Source of the DNA: Verrucomicrobiia bacterium | GTDB taxonomy: Bacteria > Verrucomicrobiota > Verrucomicrobiia > Limisphaerales > DSYF01 | Reading direction: 5' to 3' | Assembly (NCBI GenBank): GCA_035765895.1 | Contig: DASTWL010000028.1 | Span: forward strand, 1 to 64,000 | DNA: 64,000 bases | Shown here: positions 7,662-16,195 of the stretch, one piece after another | Layout: each line of letters starts with the position of its first letter | How positions within the stretch are numbered: position 1 is the first letter of the stretch | Position numbers and translations under genes: made by a program | The notes under the pieces: generated by a model | Databases searched by the model: none | The model's input: the letters and a program-made list of their open reading frames with translations, nothing else | Told to the model about the DNA's origin: nothing

Positions 7662-7849
7662 AGGTGTTGCGCACTTGCGCTTACTCCCCAGTAAAACCAC
7701 TCGTTTGCGGCACGATTTGCACAACCGAAGAGTCGCCATAGTGAGAATGCGTCCTTCGGCTGCACGCAATATCCAAATAATCTGATCCCCGCTGAATTTG
7801 ATCTTTCGATGCGCTCCGCCACTGGCCGCAAACGATGGTTTCGCCCGGT

Positions 7850-8266
7850 TCATAAATGGTAATGACCGGCGGCTTCCGGCTGGTAGAGCACCTCTTCGAC
7901 GCGTAAGCGCACTGGGCCAGCCGGCACTTCCCACTCAAATTCATCTCCAACCCGATGGCCCAGCATGGCGGTGCCGACCGGAGCGACGACAGAGATCCTG
8001 CCTTGCTCGATGTTCGCCTGGTCGGGAAACACGAGCGTGTAGGTGACATCCTCACCGCTTTCCAAATCCCGCAGGCGGGCTTTGGAGTTCATGGTAACGA
8101 CATCGGGAGGCACTTCCTTCGGTGCAACCACGCGCGCCTGCAACAATTCCGACTGCAACCCCCGCAAATCGTCGCGTGAGGTTTTCATGGATTCGATCAA
8201 TGGTTTGAGCCGCCGCATGTCGGCCTCGGTGATGTAGATGACTCGTGGATTCATAATGGTGTTCAT
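7850..8266 (-). CDS. Rnk/GreA-type transcription-elongation-factor-like protein
   Basis: A 138-residue protein with an N-terminal helical part (VIYITEADMRRLKPLIESM) and a C-terminal GreA/GreB-like domain: VTMNSKARLRDLESGEDVTYTLVFP, then VVAPVGTAMLGHRVGDEFEWEVPAGPVRLRVEEVLYQPEA. Rnk lacks the long GreA coiled coil and binds RNA polymerase near the secondary channel, acting on nucleotide pools and transcription. The start ATG 8266 is preceded by AAGG at good spacing. It is the last gene of the block Usp - KefB - Rnk, 50 bp after the antiporter, and probably expressed from the sigma-54 promoter at 11818-11833. Confidence 0.8.
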   Translation of the reverse strand: MNTIMNPRVIYITEADMRRLKPLIESMKTSRDDLRGLQSELLQARVVAPKEVPPDVVTMNSKARLRDLESGEDVTYTLVFPDQANIEQGRISVVAPVGTAMLGHRVGDEFEWEVPAGPVRLRVEEVLYQPEAAGHYHL

Positions 8267-8316
8267 GTAATTTACCTTTCTTGGGTTGATGCTTGTGGTC
8301 GTGGTTCCGGCCTCGG

Positions 8317-10611
8317 TCAGGTCGAGAGCCAGAAGGCCATTTCGTTGACTTGCTCAGGGGTGCCGAGCACCAGTAGTCGGTCGCCAGACCGCAAAGACTC
8401 CGTGCGCCCCGGACCGAGCACTGGACGATGGTCGCGTTCAATGCCAACGACCTGGATGCCGAACAACGAGTTCAGCGCGAGTTCGCCCAGCGCTTTCCCG
8501 ACGTGACGCGAAGTGGCCGGCACGCTCAGGTGTTCGAGCCTCACCTCTGCAAGCTTGGGGACTTCGCTCTGTTCCGCCGCGGACTCGGCCTCTGCATGAA
8601 GCCAGCGCCCCGCGCGCCGCAAATTCTCGTCCTCTCCCAACAGCAGGATTCTGTCGTTCGGAAATAGCACGGTATCGGCCGCCGGATTGGGGATGGTCAC
8701 GCCCTGACGGTCGATGCTTACAATCGTGCAAGAGAACAATTCGCGCAGCGGCAATGCAGCAATCGGTTGCGCCACCGCTCGTGAGTTCTCGGCAATGGTG
8801 TATTCCGCCAGGTTGAATTCCCAGCGGCGATTGGATTGCCTCAAGCCGGCTAACGCTGGTCTTCCCTCCGTAAACGGGGAATCGGCCAGGTGCGTTCGCA
8901 GTTCGAGCTCGAACCGGCTGTGCCACCGGACCAGCTTGCGCCAAAAGACCAGCGCCAGCGTAACGCAAGCGGCCACCAACCCGAGCACGCCCCACCACGG
9001 AAAGGCGGCAAATGGCACCAAGACGGCCAACCACAGAATAATGCCAATCGAAGCCACGCCCTTGAGCAACTTCTCAAAAAGCGGTTGCAGCACCGCCTGC
9101 TTCGCACGGCCTTGCGCAGCAGACTCGGCGCAAATCATGGCAAGAGCTTCAACGTTGCGCCACAGCGCGATCAAGGGCGCCAGTAGCAACACACCAAACC
9201 CGAACCAGAACACCAGTGGCAATCCACTGGCCACCGGCCAGTCCGCGCCCAGCCATTTCTCCGCCAACGCGTAGAGCGGTCGCGCGAAGAACAGCAGACC
9301 GGAAATGAAGAACCCGAGCGACGCGATCTGGACCATCCGTGGCGCGGTGAACTTCCACAACAAACTGCCGGTCCGACGATGCTTCAGTCGTTCAATCCAC
9401 TCGTGATAGAACCCGATCCATTGCGCCAGGAAACCCGGTTGCTTGCGCTCCATCCAACCACCAAATCCACTGGACTTGCGAATCAGCAGCGGCGTCGTCA
9501 GCGAGGTCAGCAGGCAAACGCCGATGCCCACCGCGTAAAACGATTCCGGCACCAGCCCGCCTTGCACGCCGGTCAGCGCGATGATCAGCGAGAATTCACC
9601 GATCGGCGTCAGGCACAACGCCGCCCGCGCGGCGTCGCGCATGGGATGGCCCACCAGCAGCAGCGCGCTCGTGGCGGCGAAGGTGCGCCACACGATCGCA
9701 ATCAAGAAGACGCCCAGCACCAGTGGCCACACGTCCGCCACCAGCCGGAAGTCGAACAGCATGCCAATCGCGACAAAGAACACCGGCGCGAACACGTCAC
9801 ACAATCCGCCCAGCACACGATCCATCTGTTTGCCGCGTCCCGTTGTGGAAACAATCGCGCCCAACAGAAACGCGCCCAGCGCCGCCGAGAATCCCGCCTT
9901 GGCCGACAGCAGCGCCATGGCAAGCAGCAATCCAACGATCACCAACGAACGCACCTCTGACGTGACACTGCTCCCCAAACGGTTGAGCAACGGTGGCACC
10001 AGCAACAGCGCGCCAATGACCAGCGTAACGATGACCGCTTTCAAGCGAATCACGGTGCCGAACACAACCAGCGAATCCGTCTGGCCCAATTGAATGAGCG
10101 AGGTCAACACCGTGAGCGTGACCACAGCCACCATGTCGTCCAACGCCGTCACCGTAAGCGCTGTCTGCCCAAACCGGCTGTGCGTGGCGTTGGCTTCGCG
10201 CAAACTCTTCCCGAGCACGGCTGTGCTCGAGACCATGAGCATTCCTGCGAGGACCAGACTGTAGGTGCCCGGCCAACCCAGCGCGGTTCCCAACAAGCGG
10301 CAGCCTACGAGCACCAGCGCGGCAATGCCCAACGTGGCCAATACCAGCGGCAATCCCACCTGGCGCAGTCGCTGCAACTTGATGCCTTGCCCGATGCTGA
10401 AGATCAAGAACACCAGCCCAATTTGCGCCAACGACTGGATTCGCTCCGGGCTGGAGATCAACGCGAACGAATGCGTATGCGGTCCGATCAGGATGCCGGC
10501 AGTGATGTAGCCAATGACCACGGGCAGGCCGAGGCGCTGGCAAAGCCACGCCGCTGCGGCGGCGACCAGCATCACCAAACCCAAATCTTGGATGAAATCA
10601 ATGCCCGACAT
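8317..10611 (-). CDS. KefB/CPA2-type cation:proton antiporter with TrkA-C domains
   Basis: A 764-residue membrane protein. Residues 1-390 carry the Na+/H+-exchanger (CPA2) fold with about 12 helices, including LGLPVVIGYITAGILIGP and the conserved DD-containing segment TVTALDDMVAVVTL. Further membrane helices follow (about 430-560). Two C-terminal RCK/TrkA-C-like modules come next: LPLRELFSCTIVSIDRQGVTIPNP...ILLLG and KALGELALNSLFGIQVVGIERDHRPVLGPG...LLVLG. It likely exchanges K+ or Na+ for H+, with gating by ligands on the TrkA-C domains. Its place between Usp and Rnk genes suggests a role in pH/ion balance under stress. The stop of the upstream Usp gene is 6 bp away. Confidence 0.9.
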   Translation of the reverse strand: MSGIDFIQDLGLVMLVAAAAAWLCQRLGLPVVIGYITAGILIGPHTHSFALISSPERIQSLAQIGLVFLIFSIGQGIKLQRLRQVGLPLVLATLGIAALVLVGCRLLGTALGWPGTYSLVLAGMLMVSSTAVLGKSLREANATHSRFGQTALTVTALDDMVAVVTLTVLTSLIQLGQTDSLVVFGTVIRLKAVIVTLVIGALLLVPPLLNRLGSSVTSEVRSLVIVGLLLAMALLSAKAGFSAALGAFLLGAIVSTTGRGKQMDRVLGGLCDVFAPVFFVAIGMLFDFRLVADVWPLVLGVFLIAIVWRTFAATSALLLVGHPMRDAARAALCLTPIGEFSLIIALTGVQGGLVPESFYAVGIGVCLLTSLTTPLLIRKSSGFGGWMERKQPGFLAQWIGFYHEWIERLKHRRTGSLLWKFTAPRMVQIASLGFFISGLLFFARPLYALAEKWLGADWPVASGLPLVFWFGFGVLLLAPLIALWRNVEALAMICAESAAQGRAKQAVLQPLFEKLLKGVASIGIILWLAVLVPFAAFPWWGVLGLVAACVTLALVFWRKLVRWHSRFELELRTHLADSPFTEGRPALAGLRQSNRRWEFNLAEYTIAENSRAVAQPIAALPLRELFSCTIVSIDRQGVTIPNPAADTVLFPNDRILLLGEDENLRRAGRWLHAEAESAAEQSEVPKLAEVRLEHLSVPATSRHVGKALGELALNSLFGIQVVGIERDHRPVLGPGRTESLRSGDRLLVLGTPEQVNEMAFWLST

Positions 10612-10617
10612 GACGCC

Positions 10618-11655
10618 TTAATCGTTGCTGGATGGTTTCTCACCCCCAGCAGTTGCCGTGACGGTCCCTTGGTTGACGCTCAGGACCGGACAGGGTGCAT
10701 GGCGCAGAATTCCGTCGGTGATACTCCACAGGCGATGCCGCCGGAACCGGTCGCAATCGCGCGCGGGCAGAACAATCAGGTCAATTTCGGAACGCTCGAT
10801 CTCGTGCAAAATCGCGTTGAGCAACGGCACGTTGTTCCAAAGCACGGCTTCATATTGCACCGGCCAGCGAAGTTCCGCCTCAAGCCAGTCCGCCAGCCGC
10901 GCCTCTACGCTGAGATGGGTTTCGCCCGAGCCCACGGTGTCTCCATTGATGCCGTGGAGGATGTGCAGTCGGGCGCCGTTTTCCCGGGCAATCGCCGCCG
11001 CATACGCCAACGCTTCGCCAACGCCGCTGGAAAAATCCACCGGCAACAAGATGCGTTTCCACGTCCGCAGTGGAAACGCGTCTGGTTCGTTCAGGAATTC
11101 CGGAACGAGATCGCGCGCCACGACCAGAACCGGGCACGGAGACTGGCGCACCACCCGTTCGGTCGTCGTGCGCAACAAAATGTTCTTCCTGCCGCTGCCC
11201 GAATGGGCGCTCATGACAATCAGGTCGGCGGACAGCGCGTGGGCTTGCGCTACAATTTCGTCCGCCGCCCGCCCCACGCGCACCGTGGTGGTGATGGCGA
11301 CCGGGGTGGAAAAGGCTTGTGCGACCCATTGCTTGATCTGCGTGCGGGCGGCTGCGGCCCGCGCTCCGGGATAGATTGGGGTTCCCTCGTTGGCAACCGA
11401 TCCACCCGACGGTTCGACGACGTGAAGCACATGCACCGTCGCATTGGACTTCTCGGCCAGCGGGATCAAACGGCGCAGCAGCTCGGCGGAAACGTCCGAG
11501 AAATCAAATGGCGCCAGAATCGTGCGCAGGCGCAGACTCGACAATTCGGGCAAACCCGCCGCTGCATCCGTTGCGCCGATCTTGTCCGTAGATGATAAAC
11601 GGATCGGAAGCGTCTCCGATTCCAAACGGTCTGCTGCCAAACTCAATATATTCAT
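10618..11655 (-). CDS. universal stress protein, two Usp domains
   Basis: 345 residues from ATG 11655 (MNILSLAADRLES); the frame runs further upstream but without Usp sequence. Domain 1 (about 45-195) has LRTILAPFDFSDVS and IVMSAHSGSGRKNILLRTTTERVVRQSPCPVLVV. Domain 2 (about 205-330) has WKRILLPVDFSSGVGEALAYA and LIVLPARDCDRFRRHRLWSITDGILRHAPCPVLSV. Neither domain has a fully canonical G-2X-G-9X-G(S/T) ATP motif; domain 1 keeps part of it. It is the first gene of the block with KefB and Rnk, about 150 bp downstream of the predicted sigma-54 start site. Usp proteins of this type act in stress survival and energy-limited states. Confidence 0.88.
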   Translation of the reverse strand: MNILSLAADRLESETLPIRLSSTDKIGATDAAAGLPELSSLRLRTILAPFDFSDVSAELLRRLIPLAEKSNATVHVLHVVEPSGGSVANEGTPIYPGARAAAARTQIKQWVAQAFSTPVAITTTVRVGRAADEIVAQAHALSADLIVMSAHSGSGRKNILLRTTTERVVRQSPCPVLVVARDLVPEFLNEPDAFPLRTWKRILLPVDFSSGVGEALAYAAAIARENGARLHILHGINGDTVGSGETHLSVEARLADWLEAELRWPVQYEAVLWNNVPLLNAILHEIERSEIDLIVLPARDCDRFRRHRLWSITDGILRHAPCPVLSVNQGTVTATAGGEKPSSND

Positions 11656-11817
11656 GATATTTCGACTGGTGAATGGTTCATCGCACTTGCCGGTTAATTC
11701 CGGAGGCAACAGATCATCATCCTGCTGGACTCTGACTGTTAGTGCGCAAGCGGACCAACCATTGCCGCCCGGAAATTGAAGCTGAAGTTCCAATACTGGC
11801 CGGCTCAGCTCTCCTTA

Positions 11818-11833
11818 AGCTGGCGCCATGCCA
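11818..11833 (-). promoter_or_regulatory. sigma-54 promoter A (-24/-12)
   Basis: Read on the minus strand: TGGCATGGCGCCAGCT, with GG and GC separated by exactly 10 bp as sigma-54 promoters require. The predicted start is near 11807, giving a leader of about 150 nt for the Usp-KefB-Rnk block. Just upstream lies an imperfect inverted repeat (AAAAGGTGCG...CGCGCTTTT, 11840-11864). The gap 11656-12059 holds nothing else that I recognise. Confidence 0.65.
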
Positions 11834-12059
11834 TCGGTGAAAAGGTGCGGGAAAACGCGCTTTTGCTGGGATTTTCTGAGTTGCGGATGAAAGCCTCAGC
11901 GCATTGCCGAAACGATTTGTTCCGCTACCGGTTCGGAATACGCCGATTCTCAGCGTATTGAATCAGGCGACGGCGGTTTACCGATCAATGAATCTCGCAA
12001 AGGCCTTTGGGAAATCGTTATCGCGGTTGTTGCATCGACCGGCCGAAGCGCGCACGTTT

Positions 12060-13685
12060 TCAATCACTGCTGAACTCTGCTGCCGGGCGCGGGTCGCCAA
12101 AACTGTCTTCGGCATCGCGGGCTTCCGCACTCAGGTGATGCGCCGCACGCCATGTGTGATAGCCAACCGCATCCAGCCAACGAAGTCCGTTGAGCGTATG
12201 CAGTGCCTGCTCTGCTTCCACCGTTCCATGCGCACTGTCTTTCAGCAAGGCGGCGCGGCCAGTGCGTCGGTGCTCTGCCAAGGCGAGGGACATCCGCTGC
12301 AATTGCTCGCGCGCCAAGGTCGGAGTTTTCCGGCGCATGGCTGCCGTGACGGTTTCAAGCATCTCCATCATCATCCGCTTAGGCATCTCCAATCGCGATT
12401 CATCGGCGAGTAGTCCCGGCTCGAAATCGTCCTGCACCACGACTGCCAACTGGTGCAGATGGTCCAGCGCGTGAATGATCGACACGCGCGCGTAATATTG
12501 GTCAGGGCGTGACGCCGGAAACGCCACAGTGCCAAGAAAGCGTTGGGTCTCCCGCAAGGCTGCGAGCACTGTGTCCAACCGCTCCGGCTTTGCGAGAATG
12601 CCGCCGCGAATGTCCCTTTCAATCGCCTGGAGGGTTTCTCCATATACCTCCAGCAAGGTGCGGCGCACCGCCTCAATCGCGATTTCTGGCACCTCAATCA
12701 GCGAAGCATCAAGATGCTGTGTCAGTCTGGGACCGCGTTCCGGGATCAGGCGTTCCACGAATCCACTGAAAACCTTCACGCTCGGAAAGAGCATCAGCGC
12801 GGCAAGCAATGTAAACCCCGAGTGAAACGCCGCGAGGATTACCGCGCCGAATGGCTGCGCCAGCCATTGTTCGCTCTCCCGCACGGCGAAAACAAACAAC
12901 GGGACCAGCAGAAACGCCAGCACGCCGGCGGCGAGGCTAAACAAAATGTGAGCCAGCGCCGTGCGTTTCGCCGGGGTCGTTGCCCCGATGGCAGCCATTG
13001 CCGACGTAGAGGTGGTCCCGATGCTCGCGCCGATGATCAGCGAAGTGCCCTGTTCCAAATCAACCATCCCCGAGTGGAATGCTGTTAAAGTCATCGCCAC
13101 CGCCGCCGCAGAGGATTGGGTCAAGACGGTCAGCAGAATGCCAATGCCGACCAGAAGCGCACGACCGAGGACTGTCCCGTGAGGAAAACTTTCCGGGGAA
13201 AACGATGTCGAAAAGTCCACCAAGCCTGTCTGTAAGATGTCAATGCCCACGAACATTAGTCCAAAACCTGCCACGGCCAACGCCACAGCCGCGTTGCGAC
13301 CGTGCGAGATCAACCGAGCCAGTGCTCCCAATCCGACCAGTGGGAAAGCCAGTTTGCCGATTCCGAACTTCAAACCTACCAGTGATACGAGCCAGCTGGT
13401 GCTTGTTGTCCCCAGGCTCGCGCCCATGACGATCCCAATCGCTTGCGAAAAAGTGAGAATGCCGGCACTCACGAAGCCAATCGTGGCCAGAGTGGTCGCA
13501 CTCGATGACTGCGCCAGCGCGGTGATACCCGCTCCAGATACAAAGGCGGCGATCGGCCGGCCCGTGAACCGGACCAGAATGCGCCGCAACGCATCGCCTG
13601 CTGCCGTTTTCAGCCCGTCGGTCAGGAGAAAAACACCGAGGAGAAACAGACCCATGCCGCCGAGTAATTGAGTGACCATGACCAA
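12060..13685 (-). CDS. Na/Pi cotransporter II-like protein with PhoU-like tail
   Basis: 541 residues. Residues 1-310 hold two repeats of the PF02690 fold, each with the QSSSA(T) signature (ITALAQSSSATTLATIGFVSAG and LTVLTQSSSAAAVAMTLTAFHSG) and a paired GTTSTS motif (GASLGTTSTSWLV, GASIGTTSTSAMA). The C-terminal 210 residues are helical, resembling PhoU-type regulatory domains (LDASLIEVPEIAIEAVRRTLLEVYGETLQAIERD). It probably imports phosphate with sodium, or senses it. It lies 13 bp after adk, suggesting one transcript Usp - YjdF-like - Dps - adk - this gene. Confidence 0.85.
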   Translation of the reverse strand: MVMVTQLLGGMGLFLLGVFLLTDGLKTAAGDALRRILVRFTGRPIAAFVSGAGITALAQSSSATTLATIGFVSAGILTFSQAIGIVMGASLGTTSTSWLVSLVGLKFGIGKLAFPLVGLGALARLISHGRNAAVALAVAGFGLMFVGIDILQTGLVDFSTSFSPESFPHGTVLGRALLVGIGILLTVLTQSSAAAVAMTLTAFHSGMVDLEQGTSLIIGASIGTTSTSAMAAIGATTPAKRTALAHILFSLAAGVLAFLLVPLFVFAVRESEQWLAQPFGAVILAAFHSGFTLLAALMLFPSVKVFSGFVERLIPERGPRLTQHLDASLIEVPEIAIEAVRRTLLEVYGETLQAIERDIRGGILAKPERLDTVLAALRETQRFLGTVAFPASRPDQYYARVSIIHALDHLHQLAVVVQDDFEPGLLADESRLEMPKRMMMEMLETVTAAMRRKTPTLAREQLQRMSLALAEHRRTGRAALLKDSAHGTVEAEQALHTLNGLRWLDAVGYHTWRAAHHLSAEARDAEDSFGDPRPAAEFSSD

Positions 13686-13698
13686 CTATGCGTTGAAC

Positions 13699-14427
13699 TC
13701 ACGGTTTCTGCCTGGAAGATTCAACCGCATGTGGTTCGCGTTGCCCTTGAATAGCTTTGCGTTCAACGCATCTCTCCAGCTGCTTGCTCAAGCGGCTACC
13801 AACCTCGCTGATGGGGGCCGCAGCCGATGCTTCCCAATAAAGACCCGCGTGCTTGCGCTTGAAGAACTCGATTACCGGAACGGTTTCCCGCCGATACGTG
13901 CCAAACCGACGGCGGACGATTTCCGGCCGGTCATCCGGTCGCCGGAGGAGTTGTCGTTTGCATGAATCACACTTCCTGGCGACCTTTGGGGGATTCGTGT
14001 GCAGATTGTAAAGAGCGCCGCACCCCGAACAAAAACGACGCCCCGCAATCCGCTGCGCGGCTGTCTTGAGGTCCAAAGTCAAAACCAGCACGGAGCAGAG
14101 TTTCAGGCGGTGCCTTTTCAATAATTGAAAGAAGACTTCCACTTGCTCCAGATGGCGGGGAAACCCGTCGAACAGGACAACCTCACCCTGAACTTCCTTT
14201 AATTCCGCCACAACAATGTCAATGACCACGTCCGTTGACACCAAGTTTCCGGCGGCTTTGTCCAGCTTGATCTGCTGGCCAGCCGAAGTTCCAAGTCGAA
14301 CCTCCCGCTCCAACAGATTTCCCGTTTCGATGATGGAAACGCGGCGATTGATGGTGAGTGACCTCACCACGGAGGTCTTCCCGCTGCCGGGTGGTCCAAA
14401 CAGTATGACGGCGTTTTTCTTTTTCAT
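13699..14427 (-). CDS. adk: adenylate kinase family protein with zinc-type LID
   Basis: 242 residues from ATG 14427 (MKKKNAVILFGPPGSGKTS), which has GGAG 7 nt upstream. The P-loop is GPPGSGKT (about 10-17), the nucleoside-binding part has VVLFDGFPRHLEQ, and the LID holds CSGCG...CDSCK, a C-X2-C pair of pairs that binds zinc. RRPDDRPEIVRRRF contains the conserved Arg residues. The last 30 residues (ERKAIQGQREPHAVESSRQ) are an extra tail. It interconverts ATP + AMP and 2 ADP. An alternative GTG start at 14463 overlaps the stop of the mgtE remnant. As an island copy it may be a second adenylate kinase besides the housekeeping enzyme; that cannot be checked here. Confidence 0.88.
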   Translation of the reverse strand: MKKKNAVILFGPPGSGKTSVVRSLTINRRVSIIETGNLLEREVRLGTSAGQQIKLDKAAGNLVSTDVVIDIVVAELKEVQGEVVLFDGFPRHLEQVEVFFQLLKRHRLKLCSVLVLTLDLKTAAQRIAGRRFCSGCGALYNLHTNPPKVARKCDSCKRQLLRRPDDRPEIVRRRFGTYRRETVPVIEFFKRKHAGLYWEASAAAPISEVGSRLSKQLERCVERKAIQGQREPHAVESSRQKP

Positions 14428-14459
14428 TTCTGCTCCCAAGAGTTCAATTCTCCGCGTGT

Positions 14460-14670
14460 TCACAAGGCAAACGTCCCGATTGCGAGCGTCGCCAATCCGA
14501 GAAAGAGGAAGAAGCCGATGACATCGGTGATTGTCGTCACGAAGATGCTGGAGGCCAACGCCGGATCAACTCCCAGGCGGCGCAAGCCGAAGGGAATCGC
14601 CGCGCCCGATAACGCCCCAACGATCTTTGCATGCATCAGGTGGTTTGCATTGTTCTTGCATAGAGCGATT
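14460..14670 (-). pseudogene. C-terminal remnant of magnesium transporter MgtE
   Basis: Reading the minus strand gives [18 protein letters not shown], then [20 protein letters not shown] and [11 protein letters not shown] before TGA at 14460-14462. This is the hallmark last membrane segment of MgtE, with the conserved P-A-x-A-S and T-D-x-x-G-F positions. The upstream cytoplasmic N, CBS and first four membrane helices are absent. The frame decays near 14670. The adk frame starts (GTG) over its stop codon, so in the ancestor mgtE and adk were probably translationally coupled. The rest of mgtE has been deleted between this point and the dps stop at 14712. Confidence 0.75.
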
Positions 14671-14711
14671 GCCGCACGTAGTAACCACGCCGGCTGTCTC
14701 GGGTGGAATTA

Positions 14712-15200
14712 TCACTGGTGGGCGTGTGCTTCGACGAACCAAAGCAATTTGTCGATGCCCCGCGAAACTTCGGTGAATAGATCGGCGGTATCGGCGTCGC
14801 CTGCATTGGTCGCCGTTTCAATGGCTTTACGAACGGACTTGCCAAACCCGGCCAATGGGCTGGATAGGGCTTCAACGTGTGCACGGCCCGCGCTGATATC
14901 GAGCGGATACTCACTCAACAATGAGTTGCTCGCCGCGACTCGCACGGTCCCGAACGCGACTCCGCCAAGCGCTACCGCGCGCTCCGCGATTTCGTCAGCG
15001 ACCCCATCCAGTTCCTCGGCCACCTTGTCGAAGAGCTCGTGAAGCGAGAAGAAAATTGGTCCCTTCACGTTCCAATGCGCCTGCTTGGCCTGAGAATGGA
15101 GATCAAGCGCGGCGGCCAGATGTTGATTCAAGACTTCGATCATCTTACAGCGCGTTTGCTCCGCGAGATCGTTTTTGGTTTGGTTGAGTTTGTTCTTCAT
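14712..15200 (-). CDS. dps: Dps-family DNA-binding ferritin-like protein
   Basis: 162 residues from ATG 15200 (MKNKLNQTKNDL), which has AAAGGA 7-8 nt upstream. The ferritin-like four-helix core has LNQHLAAALDLHSQAKQAHWNVKGPIFFSLHELFDKVAEELDGVADEIAERAVALGG, with the ferroxidase residues H (QAHW), D/E (HELFDKVAEELDG) and the Dps signature. The C-terminus is GDADTADLFTEVSRGIDKLLWFVEAHAHQ. Dps stores iron and protects DNA in starved or oxidatively stressed cells. The same frame is open for another 54 codons upstream (see next entry). Confidence 0.93.
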   Translation of the reverse strand: MKNKLNQTKNDLAEQTRCKMIEVLNQHLAAALDLHSQAKQAHWNVKGPIFFSLHELFDKVAEELDGVADEIAERAVALGGVAFGTVRVAASNSLLSEYPLDISAGRAHVEALSSPLAGFGKSVRKAIETATNAGDADTADLFTEVSRGIDKLLWFVEAHAHQ

Positions 15201-15362
15201 AGTCATTTCCTTTAGTTGCTCGGCGTCAATGCCGAGTGTCCACGACGGCGGGTCGCTCGCCGGGAATGATTCCGCCAAAGTCTCGTCGATCTCCGTTTCG
15301 GTCATTCTTACTCCGCGCACGGCAGTCCGCGACGGCTGGGACGTGTCTGTTTTTTGACTCAT
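15201..15362 (-). other. in-frame SFPASDPPSW leader segment fused to dps
   Basis: The dps frame extends without a stop to ATG 15362, adding 54 residues that include TETEIDETLAESFPASDPPSWT. The (E/D)SFPASDPPSW box is the hallmark of a widespread family of small uncharacterised proteins, usually free-standing. ATG 15362 overlaps the stop of the upstream membrane-protein gene (ATGA), which argues that it is a real start coupled to that gene. So this stretch is either an N-terminal extension of a long Dps form, or a small gene whose stop was lost. Two products, long and short, are possible. Confidence 0.55.
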
Positions 15363-16195
15363 TCAAAAACTCCTTCACCGCCGGCGCAGGCCCGCTCAGG
15401 TTGGACACGGATGCCGCGACAAAGGCTTTTCCGCCCAAATGCGGCATCATTCGCATCGTCCACCGGAGGACGACTGCCGAGCCCCCAGCCCCGCTTGAAC
15501 AGTTGTGGGTTGCCTGCAATGAACCGTTGAATCCAGGGCACAATGAAAGATGTCATGCCCCGCTTCATGTATAGGTAGCCAGCCAGTGCGACCGCGAGCG
15601 CGCCGAGTGCATCCACGATCATGTCCCACATCGTATCGGTGAGGCCGGAAGGGTCGCCCAGAAACGGTTTTTGCATGTTCGTGCCCGCAAGCTTGTCCAT
15701 CGTAAACTCAAACACTTCCCACAGCGCGCCGACCGTGAGCGCAAAGCAGAACGCGAAGAACGCAATAAACCCAGGCCGCATGTGCATGTCCAGTCGTGGA
15801 GTCTCGTTAAGAACATAAACAAGCAGGAATCCGAGTATGCCCAAAAGCACGCCGGAAGTCGTGTGCAGCGCGAGATCCCACCACCAAAACCGTCCGTAAA
15901 AGCCCTGTGTTTCACCGAGGAAGAGGGCTGCAAAGATAAAACTGATCGTGAGGAGTTCAAATTCCAGTGGGATATAGATCTCCAGCCGACGCAAAATCAC
16001 CATTGGCAGCGCGGTCAACAACAGAATCCCACTGATCGCCGCTGAGTTCAACCACTGCTGTTCATAGATTGAGACTCCCAGCCCGGCGAGCATGACCAAC
16101 TGGAGTGCAAGTGTGAGACTGCGATGAATTCGGCGCCCGGCCGCTTTGACGGGAGAGAGGTTGGCATTGTCTGGCGTTGTGGCGACGGCATTCAT
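15359..16195 (-). CDS. integral membrane protein, YjdF/DUF2238-like
   Basis: 278 residues with about seven membrane helices (for example LALQLVMLAGLGVSIYEQQW, LLTISFIFAALFLGE, TSGVLLGILGFLLVYVLN, FFAFCFALTVGALWEVFEF). The features WWDLALHTTSGVLLGILGF and GALWEVFEFTMD with DTMWDMIVDALGALAVALAGY resemble the YjdF/DUF2238 family, whose members are of unknown function. The last 35 residues are hydrophilic and Cys/Arg-rich. Both junctions overlap: its start overlaps the stop of the upstream Usp gene and its stop overlaps the long dps start, so the three are translationally linked. Confidence 0.7.
   Translation of the reverse strand: MNAVATTPDNANLSPVKAAGRRIHRSLTLALQLVMLAGLGVSIYEQQWLNSAAISGILLLTALPMVILRRLEIYIPLEFELLTISFIFAALFLGETQGFYGRFWWWDLALHTTSGVLLGILGFLLVYVLNETPRLDMHMRPGFIAFFAFCFALTVGALWEVFEFTMDKLAGTNMQKPFLGDPSGLTDTMWDMIVDALGALAVALAGYLYMKRGMTSFIVPWIQRFIAGNPQLFKRGWGLGSRPPVDDANDAAFGRKSLCRGIRVQPERACAGGEGVFE

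Noticed and set aside
6602-7831. 409-codon minus-strand open frame
   Set aside because: It is antisense to the SMUG1 gene and passes through the tRNA-Gly. The EGNRTLVSGLGSPHS-type peptide is the well-known artefact of translating a tRNA complement.
10090-11595. 501-codon plus-strand open frame
   Set aside because: It is antisense to the KefB and Usp genes, with no domain and a composition typical of shadow frames in GC-rich DNA.
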